In this document: positions 12,468-26,800 of the stretch, one piece after another | How the letters are laid out: every line of letters starts with the position of its first letter | Position numbering within the stretch: position 1 is the first letter of the stretch | Assembly (NCBI GenBank): GCA_029931535.1 | Contig: JAQPZY010001610.1 | Location: 1,838,501-1,902,500 of the forward strand | DNA from: Margaritifera margaritifera | Taxonomy: Eukaryota > Mollusca > Bivalvia > Unionida > Margaritiferidae | Length of the DNA stretch: 64,000 nt | Direction: 5' to 3' | Notes under the pieces: model-generated | Told to the model about the DNA's origin: nothing | The model's input: the letters and a program-made list of their open reading frames with translations, nothing else | The model's database searches: none | Made by a program: the position numbers and the translations under genes

Positions 12468-15400
12468 AGAGAGAGATGCACATAAAAACAAAAAAACAGG
12501 CAAACATTTTTTGAAAATGGATTAAAATTTGGGAAAAGTCAGAAACAAAAACTTATCAAAAATGAATTCCTAAGTTACAGAAGCAAGATACAAAACTTTA
12601 AAGATCATGATCTTGTAACCTCTTTTAGTAGTCCAGGTTTATTTTCGGTACATGTGCCTGGTTTGACAAAACATGGAAAAATGCAATATTTTAAGACAGT
12701 ATTTAGTCTAAACACTACTTTGTTCCTAACCTTTTATATTTCATCTAGTTCCGCATTTGAAAGTTGGGAATTGTTAGTCATTCAATTATGCGCTCGAATT
12801 TATGACAGATTTTTGGGGCAAGCATTATTAACAGCACTGCTGACAAAAAGCATTACAGAGTATTTCATGAGGTTATCCTAGGATATCTATTTTTAAAGTT
12901 CAGTGTGACTAAAAACTGATGCTGCATGTACAATTGTCTAAAACTTACACAACAGACCACTTATTCCTCAATATAAAAAACAAATTCACCATCACTGGCT
13001 GATAAAACAGATTAGACATATTTTGTCTGGGTCTTTTTCCTGTGTGCATTTATTACTACAGGCCACAGAGAACTAGTTTAATTATTAGACTGTAATTTTA
13101 ATATTTTCCAAAAATACTATACTTTTGTGGTAAGACTGTCAAAATATGCTTTCATTCAGTGCATGATCTTTCCATGCATAAACTTTTAATAATAAAAATG
13201 ATACACTTCGTGACTCGATTTGAGAAATAATTCCCTTGTATGTACGCACTATCAAAATAAAGCCCAGTCAGATCTCCCTGTTTACACAGAGTAGTGCATT
13301 GACAACAATCAAATGAAATTGGTGTTAGATTCAAGCCTACTACTGCAGAAAAGTTACACATACATATATGTCTTCTTTTGAAAATAATGTCAATTTATTC
13401 CGGTAATTATTTTCAACCAATCAGCAAAATTCATTCTTTGAAATATGGTATTTAATTTTCCACCACATATAGGTTTGTTCTGCAGCTTGTTAAATAATCA
13501 GTTGTCTGCGTATGTGCTACATCAGCTTGCATGTCAACGTTGGAATGTTTTGGGTCAATTTTCACCTCTGTCCCTGTGAAAATGACCATTGGAAGATGGG
13601 GAGATGTACAGCCTTTCAGCAGCATAACACCAAATACATTATGCCCGTTCTTTTTTGAAACAGCAAAGCAATGACATTTCTGTAAAACAAGAGTTCTATG
13701 AAGGGACTTGTGGTCTACTGTCCAATAAAAATATAAAGGAATTCACAATAAGTCAGTTTCTTCCATCCTTTTCTATTTTTAAAATTGCTGAGTATTGAAA
13801 TCATATCAGATATTCTTACAAAACTCCAACATACCAAGTTTGGTAATAAGAAATAAACAAATGTTTCATCTGTTTCAGTTAATATGTTTACAAGATAAGT
13901 ACAGTACAAAACTCATTGTTATGGCATTTAGCCTTGAACCTATAACTAAAACATTAATTAAACTAGCATAATTCAAGGAATTCTTTAGATATATCCACAA
14001 AATGAGTTTGAAAAAATCCATTTATACTTGTTTGTGTTATAATACTATTGAGCCATCATAGATTACAAATCTAAGTTAAGACCTCTGACCTTGACGAGTG
14101 CTAAATATCAACTTGTTTTTTTTTTAAATAATGAAATACAAAGTCTAGGCCAAATTCTTTTGTATATGTACAAGTCACTGTGTTCACAAGCTCAATAATG
14201 TACAAAAATTTGAAGCCATGACCTCTGACAGGTCTGTTTTCAAACTTGTTCACATTAGCACGGACATATCAGTGGTCCAATCTGCACCATTTTCTTTCAG
14301 GACCAACTGCATACTGCAAGAGATGTTCAGCGAAATTCCCATGGCAATGCCAATATTCTTTCAAGAGGAGTGATGAGAAAAAGACTTTTGAGATGGCCAC
14401 TACTTTTGCCATGTTGGAGGTGCAGATCAGCACCATTTTCATTTTGGACCTACTACATATTGTTATAGTGTTTTAGTGAAAAGTTTAGGTCATTACATCC
14501 ATCCATTTAGAAGAGGTAACCATAAGAAGAGTTTCAAGATGGACACCAAGGCAGCCTTTTTGGAAGTGAGATCATCATCATCTGAATATAAAGAACAACT
14601 ACATACTGCAAAAAGGATTTTAATAAAAACAAATGTCACTATGACCATCCATTCTGAAGGAGTAGTCATAAGACAACTTTTTTGATAACCACTCTGGCAG
14701 CCATATTGGGAGGTCATATTCACACCATTTTCATTCACGACCAACTATATATCATAAGAAGTCTTTTGATGAAAACCCCATACCAATCTGACCATCCATT
14801 CCAGAGAAGTGGCAATAACAAGATTTTCAAGATGGCTGCCATAGTGGTCATGTTGGAATTTACATCAGTGCTATTTTATTTTGGACCATGTAAATGTTGA
14901 AAGAAGTCTTATGGTGAAAAAAATCTTGTAAATTGGACCATCTGTGCAGAAGGCACAATATCAAGATTTTCCATATGGCCAACATGGTGACCAAGTGGAT
15001 GTCAGATCAATGCCATATTCATGGAGATCCAGCTACATATTATATGGTTTAGTGAAAATACTGCTGATCTGACCATCTGTTCAGGAGGAGTAGCAATTAA
15101 AAGATCTACAAGATGGCCATTATGGAGGTCATGTTTGATATTAGATGGAACCATTTTCATTTAGGATTATCTACATGTCATAATAAACCTATTCAGTGAA
15201 AGCCCCATGTCTATTTAACCATCCATTTAGGAGGAGTTGGGATAACAAGATTTTCAAAATGGCTATGCCAGTCATCGTTGATGTCAGATAGGCAATAATT
15301 TAATTTAGTATCATTATTAAAAATTGGTTTTAATGAAAACCCCCATGTTCATATGACTATCCATTTAAAAATAACAACACCAAGATTTTCAACATGGTCA

Positions 15401-18400
15401 CCCAAAATGGCTGCATTGAATGTTCTGTGGGCACCAATTATATTTAAGATCAACTAGATCTTAGGGTGAAACTGAATGCCAAGTTTCAGGACTTTCCTCC
15501 AAGTATTTTTTGAGCAGTAGTGATAACAAACAACTGCTGATGGACTGCAGACGTAGGTCCATCTCATATGCTCTTGTGGTCTCTGACCAGTAGAACTAAA
15601 AAAACTAAAGTCTGTGTTTTGTAGACTGTTCTGAAAACCAAAAAGATGCAAGTCCCAACAATTTTGACATTTCAAAAAATATGAATTGCTGTAACGGACT
15701 CAAATCTTATCAAGTCAATTATATAAAAACAGAAATATGCCTACTTAATTTCAGTCTAGCTCAACTGGAATTTTTGCTTATTGTTGCTAACAAGATTTTT
15801 GTTTAAAATATCTAAGTCCAAAAAGTTCCAAAAAGGTAAAAAAAAAAATAAAATTGGTGGTCTGAAAATGTTATAATTTATCTACATATAAATACAAATA
15901 TACCTGCTACATTTCAATCATTTATCTCAAGTGGTTTTTGCTTAATCCTGCTGAGAAGGATCTTGCCACAATAGTTAGTCCACCAAAGATAAACAAGGTG
16001 TGAAAAAAGCTTAATTTTTTGGTAAATCAACCTAAAAAACTTGTCAGGTTATCAATATATAAATACAAATATGCCTGTCAAATTTTATTATTTATCAAAC
16101 ATGGTTTTTGCTAAATTGTGCCAACTATGATTTCATTAAAATAGTCCAAATGCAAAAAGTAAAAAACAAAATGTCAAAAAACATGAAAAAGTGTTGTGAT
16201 GGTTTGAGAATCTAATAAGGTCAACTATTTATGACCATGATTTAATGTGTACATTTTCATGGCTACAAGTTAAATAGTTTTCGTGCTATCATGCTAATAT
16301 TAATGCAGGACAGACATGCAGACTTACGAACATAAGAACATACAGCTGGAAAGAATATGCTCCCTTCTGTTATCTCAGTGGGGGCATAACAAAAATCAAA
16401 CATACTTGACCCAACTGAACTTGCCAAATCTAAAACTTCCAGACCTTACTTGTATAAAGGTTTCCTACACATTTTTACTGACGTTAGCAAGTAACACAGC
16501 TATAATCATGTTCCATACCCTATTTATCTCATCCACAGCCTGTTTACATTCATCCAGTGATGTGAGGTGTGTTGGGTCCTCTAACAAATGAATTATATCC
16601 TGTATGTAACTTTTCCTGTCACCATCTGAGAGTCTCATGTCCCCAGAGTGCATCACGCTGTTCCTTACTTTGGACACCTACAAGTTATCAAAACAATAAT
16701 TAAAATAAATACAGTAAATATATTTAGGTATTATTCCTAAATAATTACAGCATATTCAATTGAAGGCAATTGACTGTAATTTATAAATATCACTAGATTT
16801 AATGTACTAATCATAATGACACAGCTAACAGATGTCATTGGATTCAGTTTTCTAGTCACAATATCTCCATTTCAAATATCACTGTAATTTATAAATATCA
16901 CTAGATTTAATTAGAGAATATTCAATTGAAGGCGCACAACTGCATATTTCTGCACTTTAGTGACACATTTCTTTGGCCAGAGACAAAATCTCTGTAAGAA
17001 ACAAGTTCAATTTAGAATTCTATCTGACAGTTCCACTGGTCCATCAAGATTTTCAAAAAGAGTCATTACTCTGTCTTCATTATTCGGATGATGACTGTAC
17101 CCAACATTTATGATTAAAGTAATAATTATTCCTCGAATACAGTATTATTTTTTTGTACACATAGTAGGAATGAATCAAATTTATTTTATAATCCAAAATG
17201 AACTTATTAATGATGGCAGATTAATTAATCACAACTTATGTTTATTGTTCTAAAATAAATACATGTAATATGTCAATGATAAGTTTCCAATAAAGAAATA
17301 TATATATATATTTGTCACACTTGTCACAAGTAATATAAAGTCATCACAATGATTTGTTTTAAACAGTATTAAGTACTTTCCTTCCATGTGAGTAACAATT
17401 GTATTGCAATGCGGATTTTGTTAACCACTCATGTTGGATTGTTTTTTTCATCAGATTCTGGCTAATTTATCAGCAGATTCAATACTGATTGTTTATGACC
17501 AAAGTCTGTTAAAAATCTGTTGTATTACCAATATTATCATCTTCAAGCAAATTACTAGTTGATCTTGCAGACTTTGGGCCCAAAAAGTCAGTGATGCATG
17601 TTCGCCTTCTCTTTATTCAGCATTGAAGATCTTATGTATTTAATAGTGAAAGTGATGCCATATATAGAACAAGACTGTCGTAACTAAACAACTTGCTTGT
17701 GTCATATTGCCACATTTCAATTGCAAAGCATTTTGATAATCATCTCAGTGATGTAGATGTTCTGACTATCAGTAAATGTCATGTTCAGGCCAAATAAATA
17801 AGTGGTGGTTCAATAAAGTACCAGGTGTGCATCACTTACAGTTTGCATGTGTCACCCTGGCTCAACATTGTTTTTTTCAAGAGGTTATTGACTTTTTTTA
17901 TTGTGCCAATTTTTAAAAAAATGCTCTCAAGATTGAACGCTGACACTAGACTCAATAATCTATTTCACTTTATTTCATTACCATTATATATTAGTACTGT
18001 AAAACTTGAAAGACTACTGCTATGATTCATTGATTGTATATTGTTATGACCTGTCATAACAGGAAAAAAAACATGATCTTTTACTCCTAAACCCCCTAAC
18101 ACAGCTGTGTTTCGAAAAACATGATTTTCAGTAATCTTCACCAAAAAAAAATTAACAAACACCATCTCAATATATGCCCGTAACATGCAGTATGTATAAA
18201 CAGTAAAAAATTCATGTAAAACTATCCTTGGGGCAGTTCATATAGCTATTTGTCATGATGTTATTAAATGGTAAGGTGGTCAGGTATGAACAACCACCAT
18301 TTCACATATTACTGAATTTGCTGACAATAGCTAGGGTGATGTGTTAAATCCTTTGAAGACTGCTGTGTTGGAACCCATTAGGATAATTTTCATAGGTAAA

Positions 18401-20747
18401 GTTCACAAAATGGAACAACCCAATTTGTTTGAAATTATAGGTAAATCAAAGGGATGCGTGCTGAAGAACAAAAATTGTTACAAATCATTACCTTGAAAGA
18501 GAATGTTGGAGCCATCTTTATTAAAGGTTATTGCCAAGTTTGTGAACAGCGGCAACATTTCTTTGAACTCGGAATTTACTCTACTGTATATACAAAATGA
18601 ACAACATGATTATTTCAGTAGTCAGAATAGTGTTCAAGTGTGATTCATTCTTGAAGGCAAAATGTCAAAACGCATTTCCTGTGATTCAGGAAGCAATGAA
18701 CTATCAGCAAAGCACAGCAAAGCTAAATTTCAGAACTCCTGGTTGATTGAGTTTGACTTTGTGAAGCACAGCAGCAAGGGGAAGCATTTCATTATTTGCA
18801 CATATTGCAAACACCATATCAATATTAGTCATTCTGGAGTGTATGACATATGTTGACATAGCAGTACCACCAGTATGTAACATCGGGACAAACCAGAACA
18901 TATTCAACCCCTGAATTGAACATTCAAATTAGTTCTCTTTATTATTATTCATTACCTTAATCTTGTTAAAATACCATCAATTAATTGATCCATGCTTTCC
19001 TGAATGATTTTAGCCATGAAATAGATTGATTGAAAGACAATAATAAGCACACACTCATGTTTACACAGTTGATTTTTGTTGAAAAAAAGATTATGTTAAC
19101 ACCCATACTGGACACAGGCGTTTATTACTGCTATGTTACCTGTAGGGCCCCCATTAAGCTTGAAAAATGTATGTCCCGCCCCCAAGAAATCGTCAGTCCC
19201 AAATGTGATGTATATATATATATTTTTTTTTTTATAGAGACAAGCATATCTCGTGGTCAAACTGCATTGGATACAGTTCTGACAATGCTAACATTATGGC
19301 CGACAAGAACAACTCAGTTCTGACAAGGATTCACTCTGAGAATCCAGCAGGAAAGTTTGAACAACAGTACCATCCAGTCTCTAATGAGTGCAACGATGAA
19401 CACAAATGACACTGTCATTACCTTCAAACCCCCCTACTGAACTATTGAAAGCAGGAAAGACTGCATCTAATTAAGCCTATATTTTGTCATCCAATGGATT
19501 TTAAAGGCAGAAATTTGGTGTATTTTTTTATTTAATGTGAGTGTGGTTGTCACTATGAGTATTTGCATATGTGTATGTGTGTGGTGATGATGTTTGACAA
19601 TGATAAATCTACAAACTATTTTTTCTTTCCAAGTGTATTAAATGCTTTAAACATGTTAAAGAAAGCAGACAAGTTATTTTCCTTTATTTAGATTTAAATG
19701 TCCAGTCATTTTTTCTAGGCTTATATGAAAAGATAGCTTAGGGGTATTCTCAATTGGACAACGTCGCCTTTATGGGGTCACATGCACCGACCTCCTTGGG
19801 ACCTCAAAACACACTTTTGAGTCTCAAACCTCTCCAACACTGTCTGGGAATATGACAAATATGCTGTCATGACAGACCATCAGTGTCTTGAAAGACCATG
19901 ATTTTGCAGCAGAAGGGGTGGTCTTTCAAAAAAGGTTATACTTTACAATATTTTGTCGATATAAGAATAATCATGTATTACTCATAAAGGTTAATACAAT
20001 AAAATCAAAATGTCCAAAAAACTGTATACATTAATAATATAAAAAATGTGGATATAAAATACCCATTGAATTTCAAGTTCTAATCATACTGCTTATTGAT
20101 ATCTTCGGATCTATTCTTCTCATCATAACGTCTTAGCTTATCAGATTTAATGCTATAATCATACTGTTTTAGCTTGTAAATATCACTGGATTTAATGTTC
20201 TAATCATATTGTCTCAGCTTACAAATACTGGATTTAATGTTCTAATCATATTGTCTCAGCTTATAAATACTGGATTTAATGTTCTAATCATATTGTCCCA
20301 GCTTATACATACTGGATTTAATGTTCTAATCATATTGTCTCAACTTACAAATACTGGATTTAATGTTCTAATCATATTGTCTCAGCTTACAAATACTGGA
20401 TTTAATGTTCTAATCATATTGTCTCAGCTTACAAATACTGGATTTAATGTTCTAATCATATTGTCTCAGCTTACAAATACTGGATTTAATGTTCTAATCA
20501 TATTGTCTCAGCTTATAAATACTGGATTTAATGTTCTAATCATATTGTCTCAGCTTATAAATACTGGATTTAATGTTCTAATCGTATTGTCTCAGCTTAT
20601 ATATATTGAATTCAATGATCTAATCATATTGTCTCAGCTTATAAATACTGGGTTTAATGTTCTAATCATATTGTCTCAGCTTATAAATATTGGATTTAAT
20701 GTTCTAATCATGGAAAAAAGTGAATATACTAGTTTAATCTTAATGTC

Positions 20748-20829
<82 letters not shown>

Positions 20830-23800
20830 CACATTTGTTGTAAACACAAAAACCCTACTGTTCATGATACAATGGTCAAATCTGGTGGGTGACTTCCCAA
20901 TAAAGAGTCGATTTGCAGTAAAGTTTATGAATTTCTCTGCATGCCTTAGGGCACCTGCAAAGCTAAAGGTAAAAAATACATACAATGCTCTCTTCTGTTT
21001 TGGTTATACTTTTCATTTTATTTTCCTGTAGATAAACCATGCATGTGCCATGATGCTCATGGTTTGCACCTGGGTTACTGGGGTGAAGGGGTTGTGACTG
21101 GAATTGGGGGAGGGAGATCAAAGTTGTCAAAACTAGAATATCAGCAAGACATGTTATAATCAAAGGCCTTTAAGAATATTTATGCATGGAGTGGATATAA
21201 GCCCTCTCACTGACCCATCAGGCCCAATGGCAGAGATCTAACAAGAGTCATCTTGAGATAACATATCCCCCCCCAGTCACCCATAAATGTAAAGACTTGT
21301 ACTAAAAGTACTTTATGGTCCAGCATTCTTAATATTTTTTATGCTACTTATTATATTATAGTACATGTACCCCATATGTCAAGCACACTAAATTACTATA
21401 GTACTTGTAGCAAAGATCACCAATTTGATACTATTTATGCAACAATTTATTTACATGGTTATATAAATAATACAAAATGCAGAACTTTCTAAGTATCAAA
21501 AGGCACCTATACACAACTTTAAGCTGGACATATGTACCATGTCTGGTCTAAATAACTTGAATGGTTTGAGAATAATGCTCTGTAAAAAAAAAAAGGTTTA
21601 TACGACAATTAGATTATAAAGTCAGGAGAAACAGACACAGGGATAGCTATATCACCCCCATCTTATATACTGGAGGGGAGGGATAAAAATAGGATGACAC
21701 AAAAGCATGTTGTCATTGGCATTAAAATGAAGGCTTCTGAGACCTTTGTAACTGCAAAAACTTTAGTTTATGTTTATGATAACATTTTCAAATGGGATGT
21801 GGGATGGCTTTAAGTTTTCTAAATTTCAGCGCTGACCCAATCTCTACACTAGCTCTCTCAGAGCCTCGTATCAGGCTTACATACATAAAACATACATACA
21901 TACCCTTTTTTCTGTTAAGTCTTTTAATTTTCCCTTTGGTACAGTTTAAACATATCTCAAAACATATCATGTACCAGTATGTTATAATCAGCCCCGATAA
22001 TACTTCACTGGTCCCTGAGGTTCTGGGGTAGGAGTTCAAAGGGGTAAAAACAAAAAAACAAAAAAAAACCAACTAGGGCATGGCCAAAGAATGTCATCCA
22101 TACATGTGAACCTCCCATATGGGAGGATTTTTCTCCCAAGATTAGGAATGCCTCCCGTCCCTCCCATCACTCACTGACATCTCCTGCATATGCAAAATTA
22201 TTATTGAAAAATTAAATTTTTTCCATTTTTTTCATATTTTGGGTCCAGTATAGTATATTTATGATAATACTGCCTATGATCATGTGACTGTCAAATGGCT
22301 TAAGCAGGGCAAGACAATGTAATTGCTAATTTCACCCTTTCATCCTGTCGGCAGGGTCGGCTGAGTTCACCGTTTCAAGTTTGTCGAGGTGGATTGTACT
22401 ATGTGTGAGCAGAAGTAATTCCAAAAGGATTAAAGACATTAATTGATTATGTTTGGGTTACTAAAGAGCTCAATCAGCATAAAACAATAAACATTACCTT
22501 GATTCTCTCCACAAAGTGTGTTCTGCTTCGGTACTTAAAAGTTATCAAGATGATTTAGAGTCTATACTATGTATGAACAAAAGTAATTTGGATAGGATTA
22601 AAGATGTTAATTGATTATGGTTGGATTACTCAAGAGCTCAAGTGGCTTAAAACTGGGTCAGTTTGAATTCGGTGTTTAAAGTTTGTTGTGATGTCTAAGC
22701 ATGCTTCATCTTCCAATGCCAACACACCAAAATCAAAGGAACCGAAATATCATATGAAATTCAGTGATGGAAGGAAATGGGAATTTCAGTGGTTGCAATC
22801 AAGTTCAAAGGGACATGAGTATGTATTCTGCTCTTCCTGAAATGCTGATTTTAAAATCTGTTATGGTGGCAAGAATGACATCACGCATCATGCAGAAACC
22901 CAATCTCATAAAAATAGCCTCAACAACAAATATGCCATCACTGAAATCCATGTTCAAAGAATCTGCATCAAATGTGGATCAAGTTACATGTGCCAAGACA
23001 CTATTTGCCAACTTTATAGCCGAACATAATGTCCCATTTCTGGTAGCATATAATTTTTCAGATCTAGTCAAAATAATGTTCCCAGACTCGGAAATTGCAC
23101 AGAAGTTCTCATGCAAACAGATAAAAACTGCTCACATTGTGACCCAAGCTTTGGGTCCTCCCTGGGATGAGAAAGTCACCCACATGTGTCGCATTGAAAA
23201 ATTCACCATTCTCATTGACAAATCAAATGATTAAGGGGATAATAAAATGCTGAGAGTCTTAGTTCATGTTTTCGACAAGGATGTAAACAGGATATCCACA
23301 AGATTCCTTGGAATACCAACTTGTAACATTGGATCAGCTGAAATCATCTTTGCATGCTTGGATAAAATATTCACGTAAGTAATACTAAAGTTTGACTATT
23401 TTATTGCTCATAAAAAATCATAATCACAACTGTATAATAATAATAATAATAATAATATGAATAATAATAATATGAATAATATGGATACAGTACAGGAATT
23501 AATCCATAATGCCTGGGATGAATGAGGTCTTTGTCTTCGTCTATAATACTAGTAAGTGATAATCATTTTCCATATTTGATTGTTATTGTTTAAGGATGGT
23601 GATAGTGATGATAATGATGACAACAAAGGCATCTGCAAATCAGGCTTAAAGTCACAGAGGGTGTGATAGTACAGTAAAACCTGTCATGAGAGACCACCCC
23701 TTCTGCCAGCAAAAAGCAGTCTCTCAAGACAGGTGGTCTCTCATAACAGGTTTGTACAAAAAGACTAGTTTCCAAGGTCAACATTCAGCACTGTTTAAGA

Positions 23801-26800
23801 GGGAAAAATAAGCACAATCATGTACATTTATTGTAATCTTTGTTCATAGTTCGTTAAAATATTGCATGCATTAATCTGAAAATAATTTTAAATAGTAATA
23901 AAGATATACATCTATCATTAAACATGAATCACATTTATATTTGAAGATCACACGTACATGTACTAGTATTTGCATATGAGTTAATTTCTAACTGACTCCT
24001 TGTCTTTTATAACACCCTAAATTTGAGTTTTACCGATCTTTCAAGTGGCTGCTATGTTGCAAACGTTCTCCCATTTTTCACTTCTTTCAATCATATTAAT
24101 TCTTTCCTCCAATGTTAGAATTTGTTTCTTTTTCATTGGAGGTTCTGCCTTTGTTATTAAAGTGCTAGGTGTTAATGTTATAAGGGATCAATTGTAATAA
24201 CGACTGTAGCGGTTTTGATCAAGCTTTGGGGAAATATGGAATACATATACAATGTATATGTACCAATGAATGAAATAAAAAGACACAATTAATTTATCCA
24301 GAAACAGAATACATTTATTTACAGACAAAAGTCAAAGACTTTATTCACCGACGATAAAAAGGGATTAACTCTATAAACAGAGGGTGTAACCAGCTGCACT
24401 AAGGTGAGGATATGACGGTTTGGTGCGTGGGCTGTAATCTCTTTAACAGCAAAAACACCCCAACAAACAACACAAGCCTTTCACAATGACAATCGAATCC
24501 GGAAAACGATTCTCACCTACTGGTATTAAAGACAAAGACCTCATTCACCCCAGGCATTACGGATTAACTCCAAAGAAAAATGATGTATGCGACCGCTATA
24601 TTGACTTTGGCACTACAATGGCAGTTAGTGACATGTACTTTAGTCTGGTTTACAGTCCAGAACATAGGAAACTACATGCATGACCTGCAAAAGTTAGGAA
24701 ACCGGTAGCCAGTCTAATTTGTTTTTATAATTTTTTTTTTGTTAGAACAGTCTTTACTTTGGAAGCGGTCGTTGTTACAAAGGATAAAATAAACGTCAGT
24801 AGTGTTTGTCTCAGTTCTCGCGATAGGGTCGTTCATTGCAGTATTATTTTAGAACAAGCTGCCATACGCAATTTCGCGGGAAATCCTATGGATCATACTT
24901 TTGTCTCGCAGAAATAGCCGAGGTATTTCCGAATGAGCAATCGGCATGTACTCTAGTCTGGTTTACAATCTATAACATATGACACTACATGCATGAGCTG
25001 TACAATTCAAGAAACCGGTAGCCAGCCTAATTTGTTTTTAAGTTTTTGATTTTGTTTTTAACGTCTTCGCTTCTTAAGCGGTCGTGGTTACAAAGAGTCA
25101 AATAAAGGTCAGTTGTGTTTATCTCTGTTTTTGTGATGCAATCGTTCATAGCAGTGTCGAAATGCATATTTTGCCAAGAAATCGCGGTCACTGGTCGCGT
25201 TCTGCAGGTGGTCGCTCACGACAGTGCGTTTATATAATAAAATCGATCCGTGCATTATGATTGTGGTCGCTCATGACAGGTGGTCGCTCATAGCAGAGGT
25301 CGCTCATGACAGGTTTTACTGTATAATGTATGCATCAGTGCTTCATGTGGACAATCTTACTGACATTAAAACAACATCAGATTCTTGGGAGTGCAACAAA
25401 TATTCACTATCTGATTAGGTAGATTGTCTTATCACCAATGATCAATAATTATCAGGTACTGATGATTGAACAGTGAAAAAATAATATCAGTTTGCACTAC
25501 TAACTGGAAATTAAAAGCAGTGATGGGTACCGTTTGAAGGAAAAGTTTGCTCCAGTGATTGTTTTTTAAAAACTGTTTCAGTAAAATTCCAAAAGAATTA
25601 TATTGATAGAAGACTACTTTCTGGATTTAAACCGTATGAAACCACTGCAACAGATTCTCTAATATTTCAGAGACAGAAATCTCCCTTGGGCCAACTGCAT
25701 CAATTCCAGCAAGCGCATTCAATGACCACTTGTTTATTGTGAAAATGGGAAATAAGTTGTTCTAACAATAAAAATGCATGGACATGTAATCTTTCTTGAT
25801 ATCTTAATTGCAGCATAAAAACAAAGTTTATTAGAAATAAACAGAGTTGGCTTATATTATAATCCTTTAATTTACCAACTGTATATATATGGCAAGTAAA
25901 TTTAAAGTTTTAATGTTCTGCATTTTGTATTGTACATGTAGTGATTATGCTGTCTCAGAGGTTCATGACATAAACCCAGATTGAGAGAACTGCACTGGAA
26001 GATAAAATTCATGACTATATTCTGACTCCCAAAGAAGAGCTTCCCAAATTCGACCCAGACAGTACCAATCTTGAGCAGTTTTGGCAGACAGCCAGCAATC
26101 TAAATCTACCCACAGGCAAGAAACAATTTAAACTTTGTTCAATAGTGGTAATTTTTTGTCTATTTGCATGCTAAAATTTGGGTCAATGAAAATCCTCCCT
26201 CTTTTGAGGTCAAAACTCCTAACCAAATTTTGCAAATCTACCCACAGGCAGGAAACAATTTAAACTTCTTGGTGGACTCAATAGAGTTGTACTGACATTG
26301 CCACATTCCAATGCAGACACTGAAAGGACACTTTCCATTCTGAGGAAAATTCAGGCTGACTCTAGAGGAAACCTGGATCCAGTGACAGTAGATCATCTTT
26401 TAAGTGTTAAGATCAACAATGATGAGGACTGCCACCAATATAATCCAGGCAATGATCTCATAACACATGCTAAAAATGCTTGTAGTACATATAAGGAGGG
26501 TATGAATGGCAACAAGTTACTGTGAAATGACTGATTTGCATACTTTAATGTTAAAAAAAATGAAAATTTGTTCAATAGTTGTAATTTTTGTCCATTTGCA
26601 TGCTAAAATTCTGGTCAATTAAAATCCTCCCTCTTTTGAAGCCAAAACTCCTGACCAAATTTTGCAAATCTCCTAATCTGTTCCAAGCTGACCTCTCTTT
26701 TCTGTCACATGTATGGTCATCATTGGTGTCAAAGCAAAGGTCTTTGGTAGTAGTTTTTAGCATGGAATTAATTTTAATCTTTTAAAATGTACAAAAGATG

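Larger units (their letters stand above)
22110..26530 (+). mobile_element. hAT element relic 2, split by a Tigger-like insertion
   Basis: A non-coding 5' part (22110-22680) is shared with 9170-9489. Decayed transposase N-terminal coding (22691-23380) and a C-terminal dimerisation part (25986-26525) lie on either side of the Tigger-like element at 23672-25321. The middle of the transposase, present in relic 1 at 19243, is missing here. Terminal inverted repeats were not found. Confidence 0.7.

Noticed and set aside
14246..14900. Series of short open frames in the F3 array
   Set aside because: Same diverged monomer read repeatedly; no conserved frame between units.
20209..20892. 227-codon open frame with 14-residue hydrophobic repeats
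   Set aside because: Pure product of the 42-bp minisatellite, which keeps every frame open, plus the CT/TA microsatellite; no start context or family.
23472..25321. Transposase gene reading through the Tigger-like element
   Set aside because: Only the first part of the DNA-binding domain is present, with two nonsense codons; no catalytic DDE core found.
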